Origin: Nostoc linckia NIES-25
GTDB taxonomy: Bacteria; Cyanobacteriota; Cyanobacteriia; Cyanobacteriales; Nostocaceae
NCBI RefSeq assembly: GCF_002368035.1
Contig: NZ_AP018222.1
Span: 1,673,836 to 1,737,835 of the forward strand
Direction: 5' to 3'
DNA: 64,000 bases
Of the stretch, positions 52,733-61,325 are shown piece by piece (the first letter of the stretch is position 1; every line of letters starts with the position of its first letter). Made by a program: the position numbers and the translations under genes. Below the pieces are notes generated by a model. The model saw only the letters and a list, made by a program, of their open reading frames with translations, did not search any database and was not told the DNA's origin.

Positions 52733-53359
52733 TTAATTACTGCTATTGCCAATTACAAATCGTGTGAGTACATCAGCAATGGTAACAGCTACAACGACTA
52801 ATAGGGGAGTTCTGGCGATGCTTTGCCAATCTTCATCTTTACGAACTGCGTTGATGACACCAACCAAAGAAATTGCAATATACAGCAAGAAAAGTGCCCG
52901 CAATATATTAAAGATCAAACTTACTGCGGTGTCTGCACCACCACTGTTTGTTGTTGAACCATCAGTTGAAGATAAAGTCTTTTTGAAAAACTTTTCCGCT
53001 TCGCCAAAAAACTGCGCTTGTGCGGGAGTAGCAAAGTTATCTAACCAAAATAAACTCAGAACGATCGCCCCTGCTAAGATTTGTAATATTATTAGCGATC
53101 GCCTTGGTAAATTTACCTGCTGTCCAATTTTGTGTGTGATGACTGCAATTAAACTACCAACTAATAAACAAAATAGCAGGATAGGACTTTTTAAGCTGAT
53201 AACGCTTAAAAATACAGCACAAGCAATCAAAAAAGGTACAGATTCAACCAAAATAGCCAGACTGGATTTCAATGCCAGTCCTAACTTATGACCTACTGTG
53301 GCTGCACTACCAGTTAAAGCTTTGAAAAAGTTTCTCTGGTGAGAACTTTGTCTAAACAT
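52733..53359 (-). CDS. VirB2/TrbC-like pilin candidate with long leader
   Basis: The 208-residue product has two or three hydrophobic segments before residue 110, a signal-like end (NFATPAQAQFF, about 108-118), and then a C-terminal part with two transmembrane helices (about 145-168, TAVSLIFNILRALFLLYIAI, and 185-203) separated by a short polar loop. After cleavage at AQA a VirB2-like pilin of about 93 residues would remain. The region before it is larger than in classical VirB2. It is the first gene of the cluster. Confidence 0.55.
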   Translation of the reverse strand: MFRQSSHQRNFFKALTGSAATVGHKLGLALKSSLAILVESVPFLIACAVFLSVISLKSPILLFCLLVGSLIAVITHKIGQQVNLPRRSLIILQILAGAIVLSLFWLDNFATPAQAQFFGEAEKFFKKTLSSTDGSTTNSGGADTAVSLIFNILRALFLLYIAISLVGVINAVRKDEDWQSIARTPLLVVVAVTIADVLTRFVIGNSSN

Positions 53360-53776
53360 TTGCTAATTTTCCTATGGTTTACTATGGGCGTTGGTGTTTT
53401 AAATGTTACAGGCAAGACAATGTTACATGATTCAACATTTATTTTTCTCCAAATTATAAAGTTCAGCAAAGTTATACATCATAATACGATTTTTTATTAA
53501 TTTAAGTTAACAAAGTATTAATGTTTCTTTAATGAGTGTGTTCCCTGAGATAGGCTTTTACCTCTTAACCATAACTGCTACAGTGTTCCTAAAGTTTTTC
53601 TATGCCAGCGAGTTTGCTTTAATTATCACTTTTCAAGAATCTAGCGGTAATGCCAGACAATCCTTGGTAGCATAGCGCTCTTTAATCGCTATCGCCATAG
53701 TTAAACCTGAATTCCTTGTCCAGAGCTAGTTTTACTCGCTAGAGTTGAGTACTTAACTGCTACACCTCCTCACTTG

Positions 53777-53940
53777 CTACAGTTTTGGCAGACAAATCAA
53801 GCAAGTGGCTGCTGTATCCCATTTGCCAAGGCTTTTAGGAATACTTTTAGAGATTATACTAGCACTACCATTCACATCCGTGTTAATCAGTCTACCGTCA
53901 CTAGCACTAAGTAGGCCGCGTTGTAAACATGAGATTCCTA
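53777..53940 (-). pseudogene. C-terminal remnant of TnpB (IS200/IS605-type)
   Basis: On the minus strand the frame gives CLQRGLLSASDGRLINTDVN then GSASIISKSIPKSLGKWDTA and a stop TAG at 53777-53779. INTDVNGSASI is the RuvC-III end region typical of TnpB (family consensus INADVNGSxNI), and an upstream stop cuts the frame, so only the C-terminus is left. Sequence to the left of the stop (53521-53776) could contain the element's right end and guide-RNA region, but it is not recognisable. Confidence 0.75.
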
Positions 53941-54243
53941 TTTAATTGCATAAAAAAACTCGCGCTCAACTCTAAAAGCCTCTAGCCCTATTCTCTACTC
54001 CCACACAGACGCCATTGATAGCATCTGTACCTATTTTCCTCCTAAATAAATAAGTTCTGAGTAAATAAGTCCAAAAAATAAAGCCGATTACTATATTCAG
54101 AATGTTTAAAAATCGGTTAATTTTTGATAAAAGATAGTAAAAATTATGCATTGAGGAAACATACAAAATATAAAATTTAGGTTTTATAAATCACGTCTGA
54201 TGTGAATTATCCAAATCAACGAAATATCAAGGATTGTGCGCCC

Positions 54244-54272
54244 TGTAGAGACGTTGCACTGCAACGTCTCTA
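54244..54272. repeat. GTAGAGACGTTGCA palindrome
   Basis: GTAGAGACGTTGCA and TGCAACGTCTCTAT pair with one-base loop. A related palindrome is at 59729-59754 (GGAGACGTTGCA/TTGCAACGTCTCTAC). It is a dispersed cyanobacterial repeat type and carries no gene. Confidence 0.7.
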
Positions 54273-54355
54273 TAACGATAAATCAAGGGTTTTAGCGTCT
54301 AATTCACATAATGCGTAAATCCTAAAATAACGTAATTTACTTTATGGATATAACG

Positions 54356-54531
54356 CAATACAGTTCAGTTAAGATCCCCCCGCCTGCGGCGACCCCCTTA
54401 AAAAGGGGATAAAAGAGAGTTTGTGAGCAAGCCTTTTTAAGGGGAGCCAGCGAGGGGTACGTAGGGGGTTTCCTCCATGAGCGACTGGCGTGGGTTGGGG
54501 GGATATTAAAACAGTAACTGAACCGTATTGA
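54356..54531. mobile_element. MITE-like element, family F copy 2, with 9-bp target duplication
   Basis: Ends CAATACAGTTCAGTT (54356-54370) and AACTGAACCGTATTG (54516-54530) are inverse with one mismatch. GATATAACG lies directly before (54347-54355) and just after (54532-54540). The interior is GC-rich palindromic (CCCCCTTAAAAAGGGG) with no gene. Confidence 0.8.
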
Positions 54532-55091
54532 GATATAACGATTATTTTGTCAAGATAATAATTCATAACCTAAATCTATTGCAAGCTTGAAAGTAAAGCT
54601 TTATCGCTAAAACCATATATAAATAGGACTGTGGGCGAAAATACAGATTTTACTCTGATGGAATTAATAAAAAGCAGTAACAACCCACTTTGGAAAATAA
54701 ATTTTAAGTAATAACAATGTTAATTCTTTTAATCTTTTCATAATGCAACCATGATTGTAATTTTACCTTAACACTCTAATGTTAAGTTCGTTAGAACATT
54801 CTGGCAGCTATCAGTGATAGCAGTCCTAGAAAAACCGTGAAATTTTTATTTTCTTTGCTTGACGCCTCCGGTATAGCTGATGGCACGCTGCTGCACGTCT
54901 AAGTCAAAGAAAGTGATGTTCATAATTATTTGCTCTAATTTTTCACTAGTTTCTGCAAACTTATGCTCGATAGATAAATTTTTCTAGCCAACTTTTTGGC
55001 TGAGGAAAAACTTATTTTCGAGTGCAAGTTTGATGATTTGTTTTGTTTGTTTCAGGGTGCTAATCCCTAAATTAACTGCAAGGAGATTGAC

Positions 55092-56474
55092 ATGGTTTTT
55101 TATCGCGATCGCCAATCGAATCATTTGATAAGTTCGATTTCTACACTTGCCATAACAATTAGTTTAGTAGCAGGTCAATCTGTTAGCGAAAAATCTCTAG
55201 CTCAGACTTCCACCACTCCTCCTCCAACTGGAGTACTCTCCATAAATGGAGCAGGTGCAAGTACTGTAAATACTTTGTTTGTAGGTACGGGAACTACCGC
55301 TCCTTTTAGCCCACAAAACTCATGGTTTAACTTTTACGGTGTTGGAAATCCTCCATCCCTCAACGATCCTGCTGGTGCAACAAATGGCCCAGTCAATTCT
55401 GCCGTCACATTCAGATATGCTTCTGTTGGTAGTGGCGCAGGCATAACAGCCTTTTTCAGCCAAACCGTACCGCCTGCATCACCTGGCCCTACCATATTAG
55501 CCCCAGTCTCTTTTGCAGCTAGTGACGACCCCTTAGCAGGAACACAAGTAGAACAAGTAGCTACTACCGGTAGTGGAAAACCCAATAGCGGCAAGGCTAT
55601 TCAAGTGCCCGTAGTAGGTGTTGGAATCACCTTATCCTACAATCGTACCGGTCTTACCATACCAACAGCTGGACTGAGGCTTTCGCGAAATACTTACTGT
55701 GGTATTTTGAACGGCAGCATCACAAATTGGAACGATAGCAGAATCAGAACTGATAATGGTGGCACAGCCATCGCAGCCAATTTACCCATCAGAGTTGTAC
55801 GTCGTAGTGACAGCAGTGGTAGCACTTTTGTTTTAAGCACTCATCTCAATACTGCGTGTAAAACCGCTGCGACTCCAGGTCTTCAAACAACCTCTGTATG
55901 GAATAGAGGAGTAGGTAGCGTAAGTACTTCAGGCACCGTACCTCCAACACCACCAGCCAATACAGTTGTTTGGCCCGCAAGTTTCCTATCTGCCTCAGGA
56001 GGTGGAGGGGTAGCGACTACGATTTCGAGTACTAGTGGTGCAATTGGTTATGTAGATAGTGCTACCCGGTTAGCTAGAAGTCTACCTGCTGCACTCTTAC
56101 GCAACAGAGCAGGTACGTATGTTGGCCCTACAACAGCTGGAATTCAAGGCGCTTTGAGTGGTGGAACCATTGTTAGTTATGGTGCTGCTCCCGCTAACAG
56201 GCTGGTTAGAATTGATAATTTAGCCGATCCAACTCCTTCAAGTGCGTATCCCATTTCTACAGCAAGTTATTTGCTGTTTTATGACAGATACGCAAACACT
56301 ACCATAGCAGCGAATATTAGGGGCTTTATCAACTGGGCTTTAGGTGGTACGCCAACCTCAAGTCCCACCGCAGACAGTATAGCTATAGCTCGTGGCTATG
56401 CTCCTCTTCCGGCTGCCATTAAAACTCAATCTAGAAATGTTGTGAATACTTTTGTGAATACTACCAGCCCTTAG
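55092..56474 (+). CDS. PstS-like phosphate-binding protein
   Basis: The 460-residue product has a signal peptide (about 1-38, ISTLAITISLVAGQSVSEKS), and the body follows the PstS pattern: NGAGASTVNTLF near the start, a phosphate-site-like VVRRSDSSGSTFVL, and repeated YDRYANTT and PISTASYLLF near the end. It is longer than the classical PstS and rich in Ser, Thr, Pro and Gly. It may bind phosphate or act in surface or extracellular phosphate capture. No pstCAB follows. AAGGAG at 55080-55085 is the ribosome binding site. Its stop codon coincides with the start of a mobile element. Confidence 0.82.
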   Translation: MVFYRDRQSNHLISSISTLAITISLVAGQSVSEKSLAQTSTTPPPTGVLSINGAGASTVNTLFVGTGTTAPFSPQNSWFNFYGVGNPPSLNDPAGATNGPVNSAVTFRYASVGSGAGITAFFSQTVPPASPGPTILAPVSFAASDDPLAGTQVEQVATTGSGKPNSGKAIQVPVVGVGITLSYNRTGLTIPTAGLRLSRNTYCGILNGSITNWNDSRIRTDNGGTAIAANLPIRVVRRSDSSGSTFVLSTHLNTACKTAATPGLQTTSVWNRGVGSVSTSGTVPPTPPANTVVWPASFLSASGGGGVATTISSTSGAIGYVDSATRLARSLPAALLRNRAGTYVGPTTAGIQGALSGGTIVSYGAAPANRLVRIDNLADPTPSSAYPISTASYLLFYDRYANTTIAANIRGFINWALGGTPTSSPTADSIAIARGYAPLPAAIKTQSRNVVNTFVNTTSP

Positions 56475-56726
56475 AGCTTGTTTGAAAAGTATTTCGTTGT
56501 GATTTTAGGCACTTGTAGATCCCCCCTAGCCCCCCTTAAAAAGGGGGGAACCGGAATCAAAGTCCCCCTTTTTAAGGGGAGCCACTGCGGTCTTGGGGGT
56601 TTCCACGCCAGTTGCTTCAAGTCGGCAGAGCCGCCCAACGCACTGGCTCCCCATGAGCAAGTGGCGCGGATAATGGTGGATCTGAAATGTTTTGCTACCA
56701 AGGAGAGGACTTTTCAAACATCCTCT
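56473..56726. mobile_element. MITE-like element, family C copy 2
   Basis: AGAGCTTGTTTGAAAAGT (56473-56490) and ACTTTTCAAACATCCTCT (56709-56726) match as inverse in 16 of 18 positions. TTA flanks both sides, consistent with a TA target. The interior has C-rich/G-rich palindromic arms and gattttaggcacttgtagatccccc, as in copy 1 (21751-22130). It starts in the TAG stop codon of the PstS-like gene. Confidence 0.8.
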
Positions 56727-57495
56727 TAGGTTTATAAATCGACCTAGTAAGCTATCCGACAACTCAACTATTAATTTAGTTGGCACATTTTAATGTCGTT
56801 AGCAGTGTTGCTGAATTGAAGTATGAAATTTCAAACTTCGACCATTGAAAACTTTGCTCTTGCCCTTTGGTGTAAAGCAAAATTCATATTCTGAATCAGC
56901 AACACTTTTTTCAGGTTTACTAAAAAATTCTGTCAAGTATATCAAAATCGTGCTTCAGGATTATATTTATAATTCTGAAGTTTTGTCTGGGCGATGATTT
57001 GTACTTTATAAGTATATAAATATAAACAAATATAAAATAATTGCGATCGCTCTTTCAGTCACTTAGTAAAAATAACAACTAATTGTTTGAGGTATTTATT
57101 TAATTCAAAGTAGCAATTAGATACAATTGTACTGTTCTCGATCGCCATTTAGCGATCGGTCACAATTGTTAAAAAAGTTCAATCGCCAACTATGTTATGA
57201 TTAAGTAAGTTGAGAAATATTTTCGGTCATGTTAGTGATTACATAAAAACCTCTCCGAATCTAAATCTCTACACCTTTGATTCTGGAGGTATTTTATTTC
57301 AGTAATTGACCTGAAAAATTTACTTTCGAGGATTCGGAAAATTAAAATTTTTAGCGAAGGAAACTGTACTAAAATACCTCTAAGAAACTGACATATATTG
57401 CTGTGATAGATTTCTATGATGGACAGTCAAGTGTGTCAAAAATCAAAATAGTATACGGTTAGTACTTGAACTTATATCGATAGTGAGCTTTTTTT
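56727..57495. other. Long upstream region of the DUF3134-type gene, with interleaved inverted repeats
   Basis: No gene is seen. It is AT-rich. Between 57254 and 57380 are two inverted pairs that interleave: TCCGAATC/GATTCGGA (57254-57261 with 57331-57338) and GAGGTATTTTA/TAAAATACCTC (57286-57296 with 57370-57380). As RNA they would form a pseudoknot-like pairing. Start of the gene is about 115 bases further on. Confidence 0.5.
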
Positions 57496-57729
57496 ATGCC
57501 TTCAAGTCCTTTGCGTGAAGAACCTCGTAATCAACGAGCGCCTGTAATTCGTACAAGTAATGAATTTATTCTTTTAGAATGGCTAAAGTCAACTGGTCGT
57601 CTCATAGAACGCGAACATCAAGATTCTGACTATTTAGGTGAAATAGAAGAAATATCAGAAATGATCGATCTTGATGATATTCCTTTCGATCATGATGATG
57701 ATGATGTCGATTTGGATTTAGAAGCTTAA
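57496..57729 (+). CDS. DUF3134-like small acidic protein
   Basis: The 77-residue product starts MPSSPLREEPRNQRAPVIRT, has the helix FILLEWLKSTGRLIERE typical of the small cyanobacterial DUF3134 proteins, and ends in an acidic run (DHDDDDVDLDLEA). Role unknown. It is followed by a strong hairpin with a T-rich tail. The long upstream region suggests its own regulation. Confidence 0.7.
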   Translation: MPSSPLREEPRNQRAPVIRTSNEFILLEWLKSTGRLIEREHQDSDYLGEIEEISEMIDLDDIPFDHDDDDVDLDLEA

Positions 57730-57773
57730 TAATTTTTGGACAATTTGTAATTCTTAATTGTTGAGGGGCTTCA

Positions 57774-57812
57774 GAACCCCGACTTCTCAAAGAAGTCGGG
57801 GTTCTTGTTGTT
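57774..57812 (+). terminator. Terminator after the DUF3134-like gene
   Basis: GAACCCCGACTTCT (57774-57787) pairs with AGAAGTCGGGGTTC (57791-57804), a perfect 14-bp stem with a three-base loop, and ttgttgttc follows. It lies 44 bp after the stop codon and is also the boundary to the convergent XRE gene. Confidence 0.8.
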
Positions 57813-57835
57813 CAATGATTCAGGACTGCTATAGC

Positions 57836-58204
57836 TTAAATTGTTGCTTTTCCTGTTGCATCATAACTATTTGTTGAAAAGTTATCATTCGTACCCAACA
57901 CATTATGTCTATCGCTTAAGGAATCTGGGGTAGTAGATTCTTCTGGGGAGTCCCTGACAAATTCAATCAACTCTTCTACTTGGCAATTCAAAGCTTTACA
58001 AAACCGAATAATTCTTTCGATATGATCTGTCCCAGTTCTACCACTTTCCCAGTTTTGAATAGTGCTTTCAGTCACACCAACAAGACGCGATAACTCAAGC
58101 TGGGTTAGCCCTGCCTTTTCACGAAGCAAAGCAATCCTTGGTTTTGGCTTTTCTTTCACAGGTACAGCACTTTTATTCCGATCTATAGTCTTATATCCTA
58201 GCAT
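57836..58204 (-). CDS. XRE family transcription regulator
   Basis: From ATG 58204 the 122-residue product has a helix-turn-helix of the Cro/C1 type (about 24-78; ALLREKAGLTQLELSRLVGV, then TESTIQNWESGRTG, then CKALNCQVEELIEF). It is a probable DNA-binding repressor or activator; the targets are unknown. A frame from TTG 58225 adds seven residues without support. The upstream DNA has inverted heptamer repeats (58238-58269 and 58373-58400). Confidence 0.85.
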   Translation of the reverse strand: MLGYKTIDRNKSAVPVKEKPKPRIALLREKAGLTQLELSRLVGVTESTIQNWESGRTGTDHIERIIRFCKALNCQVEELIEFVRDSPEESTTPDSLSDRHNVLGTNDNFSTNSYDATGKATI

Positions 58205-58229
58205 CAAAAAAATAGTATCTAACAAATTA

Positions 58230-58400
58230 CTAAAAGAATTCAGAATCCAGGATTCAGAATTCAGAATTGTTTAAATCTTGTGTATTTGGTAAAAATAATT
58301 GATGTATAATCTTTATTACTAATAGTAATATTAACTAGATAAAAGATAAAGTCTAAACATGAGTTTTAAATTTTGAATTCTGACTCCTGAGTTCTGAATT
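58230..58400. repeat. Inverted heptamer-type repeats upstream of the XRE gene
   Basis: Copies of ATTCAGAATC-type sequence (agaattcagaatccaggatt, 58235-58254) are mirrored by attctgactcctgagttctg (58376-58395). The two runs face each other and flank an AT-rich stretch. The same heptamer type recurs at 18389, 27503, 27670, 47400 and 48600. Confidence 0.6.
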
Positions 58401-59687
58401 CTATTTCAGTAATAGATAAAACAATTGCCCATTACTAACTGTGACGCCAGCACGATCGCCTGCTATTTTACCAGTACCTAAAAAATAATCGACTCTACCC
58501 GCACCTTTAATTGCGCCTCCGGTATCTTGGTCGAGAACATAGCGGCTAATAATGCGTTCTTCCATCTTTCCAGTAGAATTAACTAAGGGAATAGCAGCAC
58601 GAATTAACGCTAAAGCACCAGGGGGCATGAGAGATTTATCTGTAGCAATAGAACGCTCTGCTGTTAGTGGTACATTGATGGAACCTTGGGCTGGTTCGCC
58701 GTGATTTTCTTGAAAAAAAACAAAACTGCGATCGCGGGGAATATAAATATTTAATTCTTGGGGATGTTTTTGGAAATAATCGAGAATCATGGGCATAGTT
58801 ACACCTTCTTGCGGTAATTTGCCATCATTCACTAATTCTCGACCAATACTTTTGTAGTTATAAGCAGTATTACCTGCATAACCTATACTTGTTTGAGTTC
58901 CATCAGTTAGTTGAAGTTTCGCCGAACCTTGAATTTGAACCATATATGGTTCGAGGCGATCGCGGAACCAAAACAATTCTAAACCTCGCAATTTACCCTT
59001 TGCAGCTTGTAAGCCATCTGCTCCTTCTAATTGTAGGCGTGTAGGATGAGGTTTAGACCAGGAGTTGAAATCAGGAGGTAATCGATAAACAGGATAGCGA
59101 TATTCTGCTGTGGGGACGCGACTCGCTGCGTAAAGTGGTTCGTAATAAGCGGTGAATAAAACATCGCCTTTGTTATCTTTACCAACTGATTGATAATAAA
59201 CAAATTCTTTTTCTATGGCTTGATGTAACTCAGTTGGAGAATTAGTTTTTAAGACAATTTCGCGGAATCTTTGTAAACTTTTGAAGACGCGATCGCGGTT
59301 AATTCCACTCACTTGATAGTTTTGGTAAGCAGTCGCAGCAGATGTAGTTTGTAGGTATTGTAAACTGCGATCGATAGCTTGCAATAATGCCTTTTTATCT
59401 GGTATTTCTCCATAAATCACCTCATCCAAACAAGAAGCATCACCCTGACAACAAGTAACTGGTTTTCTCTGAATCAATACTACTTTTTGTTTGTCAATAG
59501 ATATATTTTGGTTTTCAGTCCTCAACGATACTGGTAGATTCCACTTTTTCACCTGACATTCTGGCGGACTGAGTTCTCGATTCGTCAAAGATTGTATCCT
59601 GAACAAAGAAATTGACAGAACTACAAGTATGCTGATAGCAATAAAATTGTGAAACTTTCCTAATTCAGAAAATATCTTTTGCATCAA
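58401..59687 (-). CDS. mltA: MltA-type membrane-bound lytic transglycosylase
   Basis: The 428-residue product has one N-terminal hydrophobic segment (about 15-32, FIAISILVVLSISLFRI), the MltA core (about 120-330, with LFTAYYEPLYAASRVPTAEY and VQIQGSAKLQLTDGTQT) and a 3D-type C-terminal domain (VLDQDTGGAIKGAGRVDYFLGT) with the catalytic Asp. The enzyme cleaves peptidoglycan. The N-terminal linker contains four cysteines (ECQVKK, TCCQGDASC), not a lipobox, so the anchor is probably the helix. Confidence 0.92.
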   Translation of the reverse strand: MMQKIFSELGKFHNFIAISILVVLSISLFRIQSLTNRELSPPECQVKKWNLPVSLRTENQNISIDKQKVVLIQRKPVTCCQGDASCLDEVIYGEIPDKKALLQAIDRSLQYLQTTSAATAYQNYQVSGINRDRVFKSLQRFREIVLKTNSPTELHQAIEKEFVYYQSVGKDNKGDVLFTAYYEPLYAASRVPTAEYRYPVYRLPPDFNSWSKPHPTRLQLEGADGLQAAKGKLRGLELFWFRDRLEPYMVQIQGSAKLQLTDGTQTSIGYAGNTAYNYKSIGRELVNDGKLPQEGVTMPMILDYFQKHPQELNIYIPRDRSFVFFQENHGEPAQGSINVPLTAERSIATDKSLMPPGALALIRAAIPLVNSTGKMEERIISRYVLDQDTGGAIKGAGRVDYFLGTGKIAGDRAGVTVSNGQLFYLLLK

Positions 59688-59915
59688 AATGTAAATGTTT
59701 AATCAATTCAATTAAAAATGTCATTGCTGGAGACGTTGCATTGCAACGTCTCTACATCTGCTTCGTTGTATGTGGAGTCATATCCCGAATTCGCTAACAG
59801 TATCATTGAAAAATTCAGGATTATAAGCCATCAAATTTAATCGCATCAACCATTAGTTTTGATAGCTTGCGGAAGTTCGTATTCAGCAGATGAACCAATG
59901 CCCCATGCCCATAAC

Positions 59916-61238
59916 CTATTCATTCATATTTCGGTAAGTAGCCACCGCTGAAGGCGATATCCGATTCAAATATCGGAAAATCCAATATTTGAAAATAGTA
60001 TCTAAAATCACCGGGAATGTAGCAATAAATAGAAAGATAAAATCTCGATTTGCCGGTAATCCCCAATGGCGGGATACACCTTCTAAAAGTACTTCCCAGC
60101 CGTGGGGAGAGTGGAAACCGACAAATATATCGGTAAACAAAATGATAATAAATGCTTTAGCACTGTCACTAAGTCCATAGACAATATGATCGAAGAAATC
60201 TTTCAGTACAGCAATAGAAGACTTGCTGGTGACCATCAGCCAGATAAAAGCAACCACAGAAAACATATCAGCAAAAACATTTTTAATCGAATTAGAGCTT
60301 TCACGACGAAATTCTTCAGCAATCTCTGTTGCCTTATCTTTTAGCTCGATTTCTATATGTTCGGCTGATAAGGGAGGTGCATTACTAATTAGATTTTCAA
60401 ACTTGATTCTTTCTTCAAATCTTTGTAGTGCTCCTAACGCTTCTTCTTCCATTTCGGAATTCAGAAATACCTCTGGCTCGGTAGTTCTGAATCTCTCAAG
60501 AACTGGGCCTACCACAAAAGCCTTTGCTATTTGATGCGTTAAAAGTGGTACTATAATTAAGAGCAAAATAAATCTAATAGATATTATTGTTCTTCTTTGA
60601 GCTTGACGAAAACTATGAATTACTTCTTCTTCAGAATTAGGGTCTAATTCAACTTGCAAACGACTGATAGTACTTAAAATCGAACGTGGTAAAACACCCA
60701 TTGTATCGGTTTTACCCTTTGGTTTTTTATCCGATTTTTTGTCCGCATCTTTAGTTGATATTTTAGGCGATAACGCTGGAGTAATTGCTGAGTCAACTAG
60801 TGGACTTGGAGGTTTTACTAATGCAACTTGAGAAGCTATTGGTTCGGGAATTGTTATGTATTTAGATATCACTCCATCGATAAAATTCAGCCTTTCTAAA
60901 ACGAAAGAAGGGCTGAGGAATTCTATGCCTGCTTTATCAGCAGCTTTTTGATTTTCTTCATTGAGAAACCAGCGGCTTAGTCTAAACTCTGTCAGCCGCA
61001 TTTTGGCAGTTTTTAATAGCTTGTTTAAGTCTGACTCAAAATAATCCATGACGCTGTTGCTGTACATGGCTGAGCTAGTGTCTATTTTATTACCATTAAA
61101 ATGCTTGTTTTCTATTTCCTCGATCTTTAATGCTGCATCATAAGCCTCATTTAAAGAACGTTCCGGAGTCTGTAAGTACCATCGATAAGCAGCAAGTAAG
61201 AAAGAATAGATTTTTTGGCTAAAAACAGAGTTTTTCAT
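59916..61238 (-). CDS. pxcA: Proton extrusion protein PcxA (CemA homologue)
   Basis: From ATG 61238 the 440-residue product has the PcxA layout: a long hydrophilic N-terminal part (AAYRWYLQTPERSLNEAYDA, then FIDGVISKYITIPEP) and four C-terminal transmembrane helices (about 222-243 and from 330 on; FIWLMVTSKSSIAVLKDFFD, FLFIATFPVILDTIFKYWIF). It is required for light-induced proton extrusion in cyanobacteria, in the cytoplasmic membrane. A three-codon longer start would be TTG. It is divergent from the helicase-like gene, 87 bp apart. Confidence 0.93.
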   Translation of the reverse strand: MKNSVFSQKIYSFLLAAYRWYLQTPERSLNEAYDAALKIEEIENKHFNGNKIDTSSAMYSNSVMDYFESDLNKLLKTAKMRLTEFRLSRWFLNEENQKAADKAGIEFLSPSFVLERLNFIDGVISKYITIPEPIASQVALVKPPSPLVDSAITPALSPKISTKDADKKSDKKPKGKTDTMGVLPRSILSTISRLQVELDPNSEEEVIHSFRQAQRRTIISIRFILLLIIVPLLTHQIAKAFVVGPVLERFRTTEPEVFLNSEMEEEALGALQRFEERIKFENLISNAPPLSAEHIEIELKDKATEIAEEFRRESSNSIKNVFADMFSVVAFIWLMVTSKSSIAVLKDFFDHIVYGLSDSAKAFIIILFTDIFVGFHSPHGWEVLLEGVSRHWGLPANRDFIFLFIATFPVILDTIFKYWIFRYLNRISPSAVATYRNMNE

Positions 61239-61311
61239 TGCAGACAATCATCCAGCATTATTTGGTGATTCTTAACCCTAAGTTAACGCACGAGGTATAC
61301 TAGCAAATCTA

Positions 61312-61317
61312 CAAGGA
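61312..61317 (+). promoter_or_regulatory. Ribosome binding site deciding a GTG start
   Basis: AAGGAG lies eight bases before the GTG at 61326. No ATG gives a better start for this frame. Confidence 0.75.
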
Positions 61318-61325
61318 GACAATTT

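Larger units (their letters stand above)
53360..55091. other. 1.7-kb gene-poor region with a TnpB scrap and repeats
   Basis: No intact gene is convincing. It contains the TnpB remnant (53777-53940), a GTAGAGACGTTGCA/TGCAACGTCTCTA palindrome at 54244-54272, and a family F element at 54356-54531. The remainder is AT-rich and should hold the promoter of the T4SS-like cluster at its left end and that of the PstS-like gene at the right. A possible ttaac-type Pho box near 54770-54795 is noted but not claimed. Confidence 0.6.

Noticed and set aside
52746..53291. A plus-strand frame of 181 codons opposite the VirB2-like gene
   Set aside because: Antisense to the pilin candidate, whose membrane pattern and operon position support the minus strand.
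53972..54166. A 64-codon minus-strand frame upstream of the T4SS-like cluster
   Set aside because: Hydrophobic but without ribosome binding site or pattern; it lies in AT-rich DNA beside a TnpB scrap.
54369..54566. A minus-strand frame of 65 codons
   Set aside because: It lies almost entirely inside a MITE-like element and is made of its palindromic arms.
54760..54800. A Pho-box-like ccttaac / gttaag arrangement upstream of the PstS-like gene
   Set aside because: Spacing and repeats do not fit the three 8-bp units of cyanobacterial Pho boxes well enough to claim it.
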